Assembly: GCA_028714615.1 (NCBI GenBank)
Contig: JAQTMA010000038.1
Span: forward strand, 1-24,606
Reading direction: 5' to 3'
DNA length: 24,606 bases
DNA from: Anaerolineaceae bacterium
GTDB lineage: Bacteria; Chloroflexota; Anaerolineae; Anaerolineales; Anaerolineaceae
The notes under the pieces were generated by a model that did not search any database, had not been told where the DNA came from, and worked only from the letters and a program-made list of their open reading frames with translations. The translations under genes and the position numbers were made by a program. Positions 17,206 through 24,549 of the stretch are shown piece by piece; within the stretch, counting starts at the first letter, position 1; each line of letters begins with the position of its first letter.

Positions 17206-18162
17206 CTATTGTTCCTGGGCGATCTTTTCAGCCACTCGTAAACGCGCACTGTGTGCCCGGACATTCTGTTGTATTTCCGCCTTCGTTGCGAGAATTGGGT
17301 GGCGGGTGATCTCTCGGATGCTTGCTCGATGTCCGCAGGTGCAAATGGGTTGTTCGGGAGGACAGATGCAATCGCGGCTTTCTCGATGGAAGTACTGTTT
17401 CACTAACCGGTCCTCAAGCGAATGAAAGGCGATGACTGCCAGCCGTCCCCCCGTCTCCAGGGCGGATACGGCGGCCGGAAGCACCGATTCAACTGACTCT
17501 AATTCGTCGTTAACAGTAATGCGCAGAGCCTGAAACGTACGGGTTGCTGGATGAATCCGATAGTGTTTCTTGCTGCCGCTAACCCGAGTAATCAAATCGG
17601 CCAGTTGGCGGGTGGTATTAATGGGCCGGGAGCGTACGATTGCGCTAGCGATCCGCCGAGAATTACGATCTTCACCATAGCGCCAGATCAGCTCGGCTAA
17701 TTCTGTCTCCGGCAGCTCGTTGACCAGATCTGCTGCGCTCAATTTCGCAGTGGGATCGAAGCGCATATCCAGCGGTCCATTCGACTGGAAAGAAAAGCCT
17801 CGTTCTGGATTCTCCAGTTGCATAGAAGACACACCCAGATCGAGCACTATTCCTTGCACCCCATCCCAATCCAGGAGTCTCATCTGTTCCGCAAGTCTGG
17901 TATAGGATGCCTGGCGGAAGATGGCGCGCTCACCGAAAGAAGCCAGCCGCTGCTGGGCGAGTTCGAGCGCTTGAGGATCGATGTCGAGTCCCAGCAGGCG
18001 GCCAGAAGGTGAACTCGCCTGCAAGATACCCCAGGCATGCCCACCCGCGCCAACGGTCCCATCGATGTATCGCCCTGGGCTAATTGGGCGTAGTGCTGTT
18101 ATAATTTCCTGGTAAAGTACCGGGAGGTGAGGGGCATTCATCCCCAAACCAGCAAACATCAT
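17206..18162 (-). CDS. rsmH: 16S rRNA (cytosine(1402)-N(4))-methyltransferase RsmH (MraW)
   Basis: RsmH methylates N4 of C1402 in 16S rRNA with S-adenosylmethionine. The 318-residue protein has the SAM motif DGTVGAGGHAWGIL (34-47), DLGVSSMQLENPERGFSFQ, the LRITVNDELES block and IAFHSLEDRLVKQYF. A Cys-rich loop (CICPPEQPICTCGH) follows, and the C-terminus has the family ARLRVAEK motif. ATG 18162 overlaps the mraZ stop (ATGA); an in-frame ATG at 18141 is an alternative that would drop seven residues. No strong ribosome binding site precedes either. Confidence 0.97.
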   Translation of the reverse strand: MMFAGLGMNAPHLPVLYQEIITALRPISPGRYIDGTVGAGGHAWGILQASSPSGRLLGLDIDPQALELAQQRLASFGERAIFRQASYTRLAEQMRLLDWDGVQGIVLDLGVSSMQLENPERGFSFQSNGPLDMRFDPTAKLSAADLVNELPETELAELIWRYGEDRNSRRIASAIVRSRPINTTRQLADLITRVSGSKKHYRIHPATRTFQALRITVNDELESVESVLPAAVSALETGGRLAVIAFHSLEDRLVKQYFHRESRDCICPPEQPICTCGHRASIREITRHPILATKAEIQQNVRAHSARLRVAEKIAQEQ

Positions 18163-18602
18163 AGAGCTTGAATGAGCAAGTCGAAGGCAGCGAAGCGGTC
18201 TTCATTAGCAGTTGCATCAAGGATTTTTCCTTCTTGCTCGACCCAAGCAGCCCTTGACCACACTTCAAAGTAAGTCCCATTACCAACGACTACCACCGTA
18301 CTGTCCATTCCATTTTTTTGCCTTAAGAACTGAGGGATCAGCATACGTCCGGCTTTATCGACCTCGGCTTTATCGGCCTGGGAAAAAAGTAACCGGCGGA
18401 GGATCCGGGCCTTTGGATCGGTCAAGCTGCTGGCTTTGAGGCTTTCATAAACCTGCTCGAAAGCTGCAGCGGTGAAGACGACCAGATTCTGGTCAAAACC
18501 CTGGGTGATATAGGCGCCATGTTCCAGAAGCTCACGATAGCGTACAGGAATAGTCAGCCGTCCTTTCTCGTCAATGGTATGTTCGTACTGACCGAGGAAC
18601 AT
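18159..18602 (-). CDS. mraZ: Transcriptional regulator MraZ
   Basis: MraZ is an AbrB-fold DNA-binding protein that binds TGGG repeats upstream of its own operon. The 147-residue protein starts MFLGQYEHTIDEKGRLTIP, the canonical MraZ opening, and a second copy of the fold lies near residues 80-120. The frame is open upstream to 18707, but that extension includes the MraZ box and part of the -10, so the product would not be made from the promoter seen here. GGGAG precedes ATG 18602 by 11 bases. It is the first gene of the dcw run. Confidence 0.97.
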   Translation of the reverse strand: MFLGQYEHTIDEKGRLTIPVRYRELLEHGAYITQGFDQNLVVFTAAAFEQVYESLKASSLTDPKARILRRLLFSQADKAEVDKAGRMLIPQFLRQKNGMDSTVVVVGNGTYFEVWSRAAWVEQEGKILDATANEDRFAAFDLLIQAL

Positions 18603-18630
18603 ATGTTCTGCATCTCCCAGATATGGCGAA

Positions 18631-18649
18631 CGCCGGATCAGTTCCGGCG
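18631..18649 (-). other. GC-rich hairpin in the mraZ 5' leader
   Basis: CGCCGGA (18631-18637) and TCCGGCG (18643-18649) form a perfect 7-bp stem with a 5-base loop. It lies between the MraZ box and the mraZ ATG, in the transcribed leader, and does not overlap the start. A role in mRNA stability or translation is inference. Confidence 0.5.
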
Positions 18650-18650
18650 C

Positions 18651-18674
18651 TCCACTTTTTCCCACTTTATCCCA
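18651..18674 (-). promoter_or_regulatory. MraZ box: three 10-bp-spaced TGGG/TGGA repeats
   Basis: On the minus strand TGGG (18674-18671), TGGG (18664-18661) and TGGA (18654-18651) repeat every 10 bp. The middle and last units each read AAAGTGG separated by three bases, which matches the AAAGTGK-N3-AAAGTGK form of MraZ operators described in mollicutes, and the TGGG core of the enterobacterial form. It lies just downstream of the predicted transcription start, where a bound MraZ would block RNA polymerase. Confidence 0.8.
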
Positions 18675-18685
18675 CGGGTAACCAC

Positions 18686-18714
18686 AGTATAGCCCTTTCA
18701 CCTGCAAACTTCAA
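18686..18714 (-). promoter_or_regulatory. Sigma-A-type promoter of mraZ/dcw operon
   Basis: On the minus strand TTGAAG (18714-18709) and TATACT (18691-18686) are separated by exactly 17 bp, scoring 4/6 and 5/6 against consensus. A start near 18679 would leave a leader of about 77 bases carrying the MraZ box and a hairpin. Its placement supports the ATG at 18602 for mraZ. Confidence 0.75.
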
Positions 18715-18847
18715 GACTAACCACCACTCATCCGCCCTACGATATTCTTAAAATAAGTTAAGTATTTGGGGACATCCCATTTTCATTAACATTAACAAAC
18801 CAAATTCTTTAACATTTCTCGTTTGAACCTATCAGGAGGATGCCATA

Positions 18848-19273
18848 ATGAAACCACAGTTGTTCGCACTACTGACAGCGATTGCCTGGGGCGTGGGGGG
18901 GTATTTTGAGAAAAAGGGATTACACCTGGGTAATCTCTCGCCGCAGATGGGCATCACCATCCGCACGGGGGTTGCACTTTTGGTGTTGGCAATTGTCAGT
19001 TTTCCACAATGGAAAACGATCCCAACCGCTGGTACACGCGCATTGCTATATATGGTGATTGGGGGTGGGGTGGTGGCCGGATCAGTGGGGATGCTGGCGT
19101 ATTACACTGCCATTAAAGGGGCTCCACTGGGCCAGGTGATGCCCATCGCGTTTACGTCCCCGCTATTTGGAGCATTGATGGGGATCATCTTTGCCGGGGA
19201 ACCATTGAGCGTGCGCACCGTTGCAGGTATGGTTTTGACCATAGGGGGAATTGTATTACTTACTCTAGGTTGA
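18848..19273 (+). CDS. EamA-domain (drug/metabolite transporter superfamily) membrane protein, single-domain form
   Basis: A 141-residue membrane protein of about four to five helices with the ending FTSPLFGALMGIIFAGEPLSVRT and a following GMVLTIGGIVLL helix, typical of one EamA domain. Most EamA transporters have two such domains in about 280-300 residues; this is a half-size form that would act as a dimer. It is the only plus-strand gene. AGGAGGATGCCATA precedes ATG 18848, a strong ribosome binding site. The substrate is unknown. It is divergent from mraZ and faces the DNA glycosylase gene. Confidence 0.8.
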   Translation: MKPQLFALLTAIAWGVGGYFEKKGLHLGNLSPQMGITIRTGVALLVLAIVSFPQWKTIPTAGTRALLYMVIGGGVVAGSVGMLAYYTAIKGAPLGQVMPIAFTSPLFGALMGIIFAGEPLSVRTVAGMVLTIGGIVLLTLG

Positions 19274-19337
19274 TCGGCAAACTAAAAGGTTAAGGGTAGC
19301 AATCCAGCTTCTATCATTTTGGTTAAGTATCATCCAC

Positions 19338-20147
19338 TCAACTTATCGGTTGGCAGCTTGGACAGAGAAAACTGCTGGTACCGCCAGTTTTGATTTTGGC
19401 GATCGTTGTTCCGCAAACCGGGCATGGCTGCCCCTCTCGATAACCTACTAATACATCTTGGAAGGTAAACCCACCTTTTTTCCCGAACAGGTCCATTTCG
19501 TAAAAAGCAGTCCCTTTTTTCATACTCAGTTCCAACACAGCATGCATGGAATTAAATAAGCCATCAATCTCTTCATCCGTCAGACTGTTCAACCTGCGCA
19601 GGGGATGCATGCGAGCCTTGAATAAGATATCATGTATATATGAATTGCCAATGCCTGCCAACTTGGATTGGTCGAGGAGCAACGCTTTAATGGTTCCTCG
19701 ATTGTCTTTCACAAGCCGTTGGAATTTCTCAAAACTCAAATCAAGTGCGTTCGGCCCCAGCTTGCCAACCATGGGGTGGTTGAGCAGTTCCTGGGCTGCG
19801 GCATAGTGAACGTAACCAAACCACCAAAAATTGATGGCGATGCTCTGTCCGTTATCCAGGTCAAAGATGAGGCGATACTTCGGCGGCAGGTGGGCCCGAT
19901 CCGTGAGCAGAACCTCGCCGCCCATCCCCAGATTTATCAGCAGCCAGCCCTGATTAGTCTCTACCAGGATCCATTTTCCGCGGCTGCTGGCTCGTTGAAT
20001 TGTTGCCCCGCATAGGGCAGCACGAAAAGCGTCCTCGGGGATATTGAGACTCTTGGGTTGAAGGATCTCTATTCCCACTAAAATCCGGGCTGAAAGGGTC
20101 ATGTCAATCTGTCGAGCTAGTTGGGTAATCTCAGGGAGTTCAGGCAT
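19338..20147 (-). CDS. Fpg/Nei-family DNA glycosylase (MutM-like)
   Basis: Fpg/Nei enzymes excise oxidised bases and cut at abasic sites. ATG 20147 gives 269 residues and places the catalytic Pro at residue 2 and Glu at residue 3 (MPELPE); the longer frame to 20198 would bury them. Lys58 (RGK) fits the conserved lysine, and LAGIGNSYIHDILF is the helix-two-turn-helix motif. The C-terminal zinc finger CPVC...CPSC (242-245, 262-265) has correct spacing, but the Arg that normally contacts DNA inside it is Thr257. It starts 14 bp after the anti-sigma gene and could belong to that transcription unit. Its substrate preference cannot be read from sequence. Confidence 0.93.
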   Translation of the reverse strand: MPELPEITQLARQIDMTLSARILVGIEILQPKSLNIPEDAFRAALCGATIQRASSRGKWILVETNQGWLLINLGMGGEVLLTDRAHLPPKYRLIFDLDNGQSIAINFWWFGYVHYAAAQELLNHPMVGKLGPNALDLSFEKFQRLVKDNRGTIKALLLDQSKLAGIGNSYIHDILFKARMHPLRRLNSLTDEEIDGLFNSMHAVLELSMKKGTAFYEMDLFGKKGGFTFQDVLVGYREGQPCPVCGTTIAKIKTGGTSSFLCPSCQPIS

Positions 20148-20161
20148 TTTTCTGGGTTTCC

Positions 20162-22396
20162 TTACTTCTCGTAATTGCCAATTTCTACGTAATGCCACTT
20201 TCCATCCTTTAGTGCATAAAACCAGACCATACTCGCATTGCTGCCGTTGTTAAACATGGCTGGCTCGCAGCAATTGTAATGGACCACTTTCTCGTACGCA
20301 ACTGGGAGGACCTCCCCATTGTAACTTAACCGTGTGGTTCCATCTTTGGTAAAGAAGTAGAAGGGCTTGCCACCAACCAGGCTGAATCCGAACATCTCGT
20401 CATACCTCAATTCGGTATTCAGGTTCTTCCCATCCTGGATGAGGAAGCCGTCAACTTCCAGCACCCAATGCCCATCATGCGCAACCAGCGCTTGCACCGG
20501 GTCTTTCACCATGAACATGGCGGCGAACTGGTATATTGTGGTTCCATTTCGCTGGACCATCACCTGTCCGCCCTGTCCATCCCAACTCACGGAGTACAAG
20601 TCATCCCCTGCGAAGACAGGCGGTGTAAACATGTGTAGACTGGCATCCCACTCAACCAGGTTGGCTTGATGTGCCAGCCAGGTACCTCCATTAAATACAT
20701 CGAACAGCAAAGCAAAGTCCGTCTTCGATGCATTTTCGCTGACCGGTCGAAAGAACGTGATATCGTCTTTGATGAGGGTCTCACCCTGGTACAGGGCAAA
20801 GCGGGGGTTTGACTCAATTGAGGTTCCGCGCAGTTCATACCCGAGTGGTTTCAGCACCCTATTGGCCTCAGCTTGCCTGACATCCTGGCTTTGGATGCGC
20901 CAGGTCTCGCGGCGAACTTTGACTGGCGCGGGGATGCGGTCGTTGAACTCGAAATGACTGGGAGTGTCAAGAGAAGCATCTACGATTGGGTACTCTTCGA
21001 TGGTTAGCCCTTGTGCATCCGAAACTACGGGTGGGATGTCCTTCGGTACATCATTCGGGTCAGGGGTAATGATTCCGGGTCTACTGGGTTGGGTGGGTTC
21101 GGCTTCCATCTGGCTGTCGAACTTTAAGGATGCCGCGATAGCGTCGAAATGCACCGGGTCTGAAGTCAAGCTGTAGAAAGCCGGTTGGGCCGCCCATTGT
21201 GAAGATTGAATAATTAGCATGACTCCATTGTCCTTGGAACGGTTCAATGAGGTCAGGATCAGACAAGCATTTCTGTCGCTTATGGATGTCCATTGAAGTT
21301 GGGGGGTCTCCCCGAATGCTCCAGAGTTCGCGCGCGCTTCGCATAGACGTGTTAGATCATTCCCTCTCCAGTCCTCCATGGCCAGCTTAAAGAATCCATC
21401 TACTCCACCGATCTCATCCGGACCGCGCTGTTCCGTCCAGCTTGCTGGATATTGGAGGCTGATTGGCAGCGTCGGGCTCTTATAGTTGGCGATGTCCGGA
21501 GAGGGTGCTTCGGTGGGAGTGATGCCCGGAGAGGGTGCTTCGGTGGGAGTGATGCCCGGAATGAGGAATTCCAGGGAGGCGGCTATCTTATCGATGTGAT
21601 CGCGATCAGCCAGTATCTGTAGGAAACGCCCTGGCGCCATTTCCTGGGGGAACTCGACCAGGTACTCGGCCATTTTGCGGTTAGACTCTTTTTGATCTTC
21701 CGAGGGTTCTACCCGGCAAGCGGTTTGTCCGGCAATGGTTGGATAGGTAATGGTTGGTTGTAACCCAAAGCGGGTGCTATCACCGATAGCCATTGTGAAC
21801 TGGCACACCTTGAAGAGGTCCTCCTGAGTATCTTCCAGTGTGGTTAAGGTGAGGAATCCATCAGCGCCGTCAAAATGATGCTGCGGCGAAGGAGACCATT
21901 CAGATGGATAGCGGAAACGCACTCCCAGGTCCTGGCTCGTATACCTCGTCCAATCGACCCAAACCGTTGGATTGGTGGGTTCATAGGTGCTTGTTTGCGT
22001 CGCCGGGGAGGTTACAGCAGCCATGGGAACAGCGAGCGGCGGACGGGTATGCCCGAGAACCCAACCCAGGATAACAACCAGGAGGATGCCAGCAGTTGCC
22101 CATCCGAGTGGACGAATGGTATTCCTGATGCGGTTCATCTTCTGTTTCCTCCGGATCGCCGCCAGTGTTACGATTTTATGGATATTGATTTCGCTTGAGT
22201 ATGAGTCGGAGATAGTCCAGCGAGCTTGCAGTGAGGAGTGCAGGCGATCATCCGTCAGGGTGACCGTGTGATTGTACTCTTCGCACTCAACACACAAGGC
22301 AAGGTGGGCTTGGAGTTCCTGCTCTGCACTCCGGGGCAGCGGCATGTCCAGGCGAGTATCGATCCGTTTGCGAGCTTCAGCATGCTCCAGGTTCAC
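20162..22396 (-). CDS. Membrane-anchored zinc-binding anti-sigma factor with extracytoplasmic domains
   Basis: A 744-residue protein whose N-terminus has the zinc anti-sigma (ZAS/zf-HC2-like) motif H31-x3-C35-x2-C38, which would hold the sigma factor in the cytoplasm. A membrane segment lies at about 97-116. Outside it has two tandem domains of about 120 residues (about 150-277 and 305-425) that share a GVRFRYPSEW / ISLQYPASW opening, DGF and IAASL(K/E)F ending, resembling PsbP-like folds. A linker with GITPTEAPSP repeated twice joins them. The rest (about 440-744) is an unidentified, beta-rich part. It overlaps the sigma gene by 4 bp, as expected for a sigma/anti-sigma pair. The sensed signal is unknown. 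Confidence 0.8.
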   Translation of the reverse strand: MNLEHAEARKRIDTRLDMPLPRSAEQELQAHLALCVECEEYNHTVTLTDDRLHSSLQARWTISDSYSSEINIHKIVTLAAIRRKQKMNRIRNTIRPLGWATAGILLVVILGWVLGHTRPPLAVPMAAVTSPATQTSTYEPTNPTVWVDWTRYTSQDLGVRFRYPSEWSPSPQHHFDGADGFLTLTTLEDTQEDLFKVCQFTMAIGDSTRFGLQPTITYPTIAGQTACRVEPSEDQKESNRKMAEYLVEFPQEMAPGRFLQILADRDHIDKIAASLEFLIPGITPTEAPSPGITPTEAPSPDIANYKSPTLPISLQYPASWTEQRGPDEIGGVDGFFKLAMEDWRGNDLTRLCEARANSGAFGETPQLQWTSISDRNACLILTSLNRSKDNGVMLIIQSSQWAAQPAFYSLTSDPVHFDAIAASLKFDSQMEAEPTQPSRPGIITPDPNDVPKDIPPVVSDAQGLTIEEYPIVDASLDTPSHFEFNDRIPAPVKVRRETWRIQSQDVRQAEANRVLKPLGYELRGTSIESNPRFALYQGETLIKDDITFFRPVSENASKTDFALLFDVFNGGTWLAHQANLVEWDASLHMFTPPVFAGDDLYSVSWDGQGGQVMVQRNGTTIYQFAAMFMVKDPVQALVAHDGHWVLEVDGFLIQDGKNLNTELRYDEMFGFSLVGGKPFYFFTKDGTTRLSYNGEVLPVAYEKVVHYNCCEPAMFNNGSNASMVWFYALKDGKWHYVEIGNYEK
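21496..21560. repeat. Perfect 30-bp tandem repeat (two copies plus partial) inside the anti-sigma gene
   Basis: The 30-bp unit at 21496-21525 is repeated without change at 21526-21555 and followed by the first 5 bases again. It encodes the GITPTEAPSP decapeptide repeat in the linker between two extracytoplasmic domains. Exact identity suggests a recent slippage duplication, and copy number may vary between strains. Confidence 0.95.
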
Positions 22397-22983
22397 CCTT
22401 GCACCTCCGAAATACTCTCACTGGTATTCTCTTCGCGGATAAGCCAGCCGGCTAATGTTTTACGCGCATAGTGCAAGCGTGATTGTACAGTTCCCTCATT
22501 TATCCCGAGTATCTGGGCAATCTCACTGCAGGGTAGGTTGTGTGCATAACGAAGCAATATAGTCAGGCGGTGTTTCTCATCCAATCGGTCGACTGCAGCC
22601 CATAAATGCTGATTGCGGTCCGCAACATTTGCGAGATCTTCGGTTGATGGGTTGTGCCCGAAGAAGAGTTGCACCCGGCTGACCAACCCCAATAGGCGGT
22701 TGCGTCTCCCCCGCTTGCGTAATAAACCCCTGCAGGCGTTTATAGCAATAGCGTATACCCATGTTTTCAAGGTGGATTCCTGGCGGTAATCGTTCATCCG
22801 GGTACATGCCGCGATAAACGTTTCCTGGGTAGCATCGTCAGCCTCATCCGGGTCATCCAGTATATTCAGGCATAGCTGGTAAACCACCGGGTAGAATTCT
22901 TCTACCAGATCTTCGATGCAAACGCTGCCGATGTCTATCCGCGAGGGGGTAATTTGATTGCTCATCAGGGTTTGGTCCAGCAT
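22393..22983 (-). CDS. ECF-type RNA polymerase sigma factor
   Basis: A 196-residue sigma-70 family factor of the extracytoplasmic function class. Region 2 (about 25-95) has DDATQETFIAACTRMNDYRQESTLKTW, and region 4 (about 130-185) has the helix-turn-helix SEIAQILGINEGTVQSRLHYARKTL. Region 3 and region 1 are absent, as in ECF factors. It overlaps its anti-sigma partner by 4 bp and lies 40 bp after the second pentapeptide gene. The start at 22983 could also be the ATG at 22965 (MSNQIT); neither has a strong ribosome binding site. No ECF-type promoter could be recognised to show autoregulation. Confidence 0.95.
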   Translation of the reverse strand: MLDQTLMSNQITPSRIDIGSVCIEDLVEEFYPVVYQLCLNILDDPDEADDATQETFIAACTRMNDYRQESTLKTWVYAIAINACRGLLRKRGRRNRLLGLVSRVQLFFGHNPSTEDLANVADRNQHLWAAVDRLDEKHRLTILLRYAHNLPCSEIAQILGINEGTVQSRLHYARKTLAGWLIREENTSESISEVQG

Positions 22984-23023
22984 TCTACAAGATTAGATGC
23001 TGCTTGGACCGAAAACCTTCAAA

Positions 23024-23506
23024 TTAGGGATGATACGAGCCGTCTGGCATGATCGCTCCTTGGAGCGATTTTACCTGCGCCAATTGGTCAAGGTTGATGC
23101 GCGCCTCTCTTAATATGGAACGGGTCAGGTCGACTCCGTGCAAATTGGCGGCTAACAGGTTTACCCCGGTCAGGTCGATTCCCGACATATTCACCCCGCT
23201 CAGGTCAGCGCCTGCCAGGTTGCAGCCTTCCATTTTCGCCAGGCGCAGGTTAGCACTGCATAAACTGGCATAACGTAAATCGGCGCCACGCAAGTTCGTT
23301 TCCACGAGAACGGCTTTTTCCAGGTTGGCTTCCCGCAAATTGGCGTGCTCCAGGTTCGTTTCAACGAGCTCACTCATGCTCAAGTCGGCGCCATGCAAAT
23401 CGATGCCGATGAGGTTTAATGCACTCAAATCCATATTCCGGAGACGCGGGTGTTCACCGGCGCTTACCAGGTTCAGAATTAAATCCCTCCGCGTAATCTC
23501 AGCCAT
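23024..23506 (-). CDS. Pentapeptide-repeat protein (160 aa)
   Basis: A 160-residue protein with about 20 A(D/N)LxX pentapeptides from residue 24 to about 135, which predicts a right-handed quadrilateral beta-helix. The opening MAEITRRDLILNLVSAG and ending ARINLDQLAQ are shared with the gene upstream, so the two are paralogues. It starts one base after the upstream stop (TAACATG), with no ribosome binding site of its own, so translational coupling is likely. Some pentapeptide proteins mimic DNA and bind gyrase, but most have unknown partners, and no such function can be read here. Confidence 0.9.
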   Translation of the reverse strand: MAEITRRDLILNLVSAGEHPRLRNMDLSALNLIGIDLHGADLSMSELVETNLEHANLREANLEKAVLVETNLRGADLRYASLCSANLRLAKMEGCNLAGADLSGVNMSGIDLTGVNLLAANLHGVDLTRSILREARINLDQLAQVKSLQGAIMPDGSYHP

Positions 23507-23507
23507 G

Positions 23508-24161
23508 TTAGCGGAGCACCACTACCGGATTGCTCTCCATACTGTTTCCAGTGAGAATTGCGCCGTGGGAAGAAGCGGCTTTGGCCAACTGTGCGGAGGA
23601 AATCCTGGCATCAACCAGGTTGCAATTCGTGAGCGTCGCACCGCTCAGGTCCGCATCCTGCAGATTTGCCCGCATCAGGTTAGCCCCGGTCAAATCTGCA
23701 TCGGTAAATTTTGCATGTATGAGGCTGGCATCTTGCAAGTTTGCTGCGCTCAAATTGGCTTTAGTCAAGTCAGCGTCTTTCAGGTCAGCTCCGGGAAGAT
23801 TCGCATTCCTTAAATCGGCTTCGGTCAGATCTGCACTGATCAAGATTGCTTTAGCCAATTGTGCCCATGCCAGGTTCGCTTTTTCAAGCTTGGCAAAGCG
23901 GAGGTTCGCGAAGCTCAGGTCCGCACCGGGTAAAATGCTAGAAGGTAGCAGGGCATTGCTGAGATTCGCATGCTGCAAATTCGCGCCGGTCAGATCAGTT
24001 TTGGTCAGATCGGCGCCAATCAACTCGGACCGGCTGAGGATTGCATAGGATAGTGCCAGGTGGCTAAGATCCATATCAGACAGGTCCAACCCCGCCAGCC
24101 GAGGTTGGGAGCTTGCACTGACTAACGCCAGGATAAGTTCTTTGCGAGTGATCTCGGCCAT
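23508..24161 (-). CDS. Pentapeptide-repeat protein (217 aa)
   Basis: A 217-residue paralogue of the next gene, opening MAEITRKELILALVSAS and continuing with about 30 pentapeptide repeats up to about residue 185, ending ARISSAQLAKAASSHGAIL with a short variable tail. GGAGG lies a few bases before ATG 24161, and a promoter with a perfect TATAAT lies about 45 bp upstream, so this is probably the first gene of the pentapeptide, sigma and anti-sigma unit. It has roughly 50 more residues than its paralogue, consistent with gain or loss of repeat turns. Confidence 0.9.
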   Translation of the reverse strand: MAEITRKELILALVSASSQPRLAGLDLSDMDLSHLALSYAILSRSELIGADLTKTDLTGANLQHANLSNALLPSSILPGADLSFANLRFAKLEKANLAWAQLAKAILISADLTEADLRNANLPGADLKDADLTKANLSAANLQDASLIHAKFTDADLTGANLMRANLQDADLSGATLTNCNLVDARISSAQLAKAASSHGAILTGNSMESNPVVVLR

Positions 24162-24206
24162 ATATCCTCCATCCGGTTAGTTCCTGCAGTTGGATTGTTA
24201 CACTCT

Positions 24207-24235
24207 ATTATAGGGCTGGTTCAGTCCAGGGACAA
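24207..24235 (-). promoter_or_regulatory. Sigma-A-type promoter of the pentapeptide/ECF unit
   Basis: On the minus strand TTGTCC (24235-24230) and a perfect TATAAT (24212-24207) are separated by 17 bp. It lies about 45 bp upstream of the first pentapeptide gene and just after the MoaD-like gene stop. The match is to a housekeeping promoter, not an ECF type, so the unit has at least some constitutive expression. Confidence 0.7.
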
Positions 24236-24239
24236 CTCA

Positions 24240-24533
24240 TTATCCGAGTGAACCCCCAACAATGATCGACAAAAGCAATAACCTGTCTCCATCGGTGGGA
24301 CATTCATCCATGCGCTCCCCTAGAATCATGTCCTCACCGTTTCGACTCAGAATGTTGGCATTCAGCAGGTCGTCCTGTTGCGAGGTAATGACCATGCCCA
24401 CCAGTTCCGGATACTTATCTGCTAATATCCGGATCACATCACGGTAAGTAGCTCCTGCTGGTAGGTTCAACCGTATGGATTTTTCATTGGCTAGGGACCG
24501 GACCAGCCCGGTAAATTCAACGGTAATATCCAT
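24240..24533 (-). CDS. MoaD/ThiS-family ubiquitin-like protein with extended C-terminus
   Basis: A 97-residue protein with the ubiquitin-fold pattern of MoaD/ThiS sulfur carriers: MDITVEFTGLVRSLANEKSIRL, ATYRDVIRILADKYPEL, an ERMDECPTDGDRLLLLS segment and a C-terminal GG. In MoaD and ThiS the protein ends in GG, which is thiocarboxylated; here three more residues (SLG) follow. It could be a precursor needing trimming, or no longer conjugated. AGGGGAC precedes ATG 24533. No molybdenum cofactor or thiamine gene is seen nearby, so its pathway is unknown. Confidence 0.8.
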   Translation of the reverse strand: MDITVEFTGLVRSLANEKSIRLNLPAGATYRDVIRILADKYPELVGMVITSQQDDLLNANILSRNGEDMILGERMDECPTDGDRLLLLSIIVGGSLG

Positions 24534-24549
24534 AAAGGTCCCCTGGAGA

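Noticed and set aside
18603..18707. Upstream extension of mraZ
   Set aside because: It covers the MraZ box and part of the -10; family members start MFLGQYEH.
23024..24161. CRISPR-like periodicity of 15 bp in both pentapeptide genes
   Set aside because: The period is that of five-codon repeats in coding sequence, with no conserved repeat/spacer structure.
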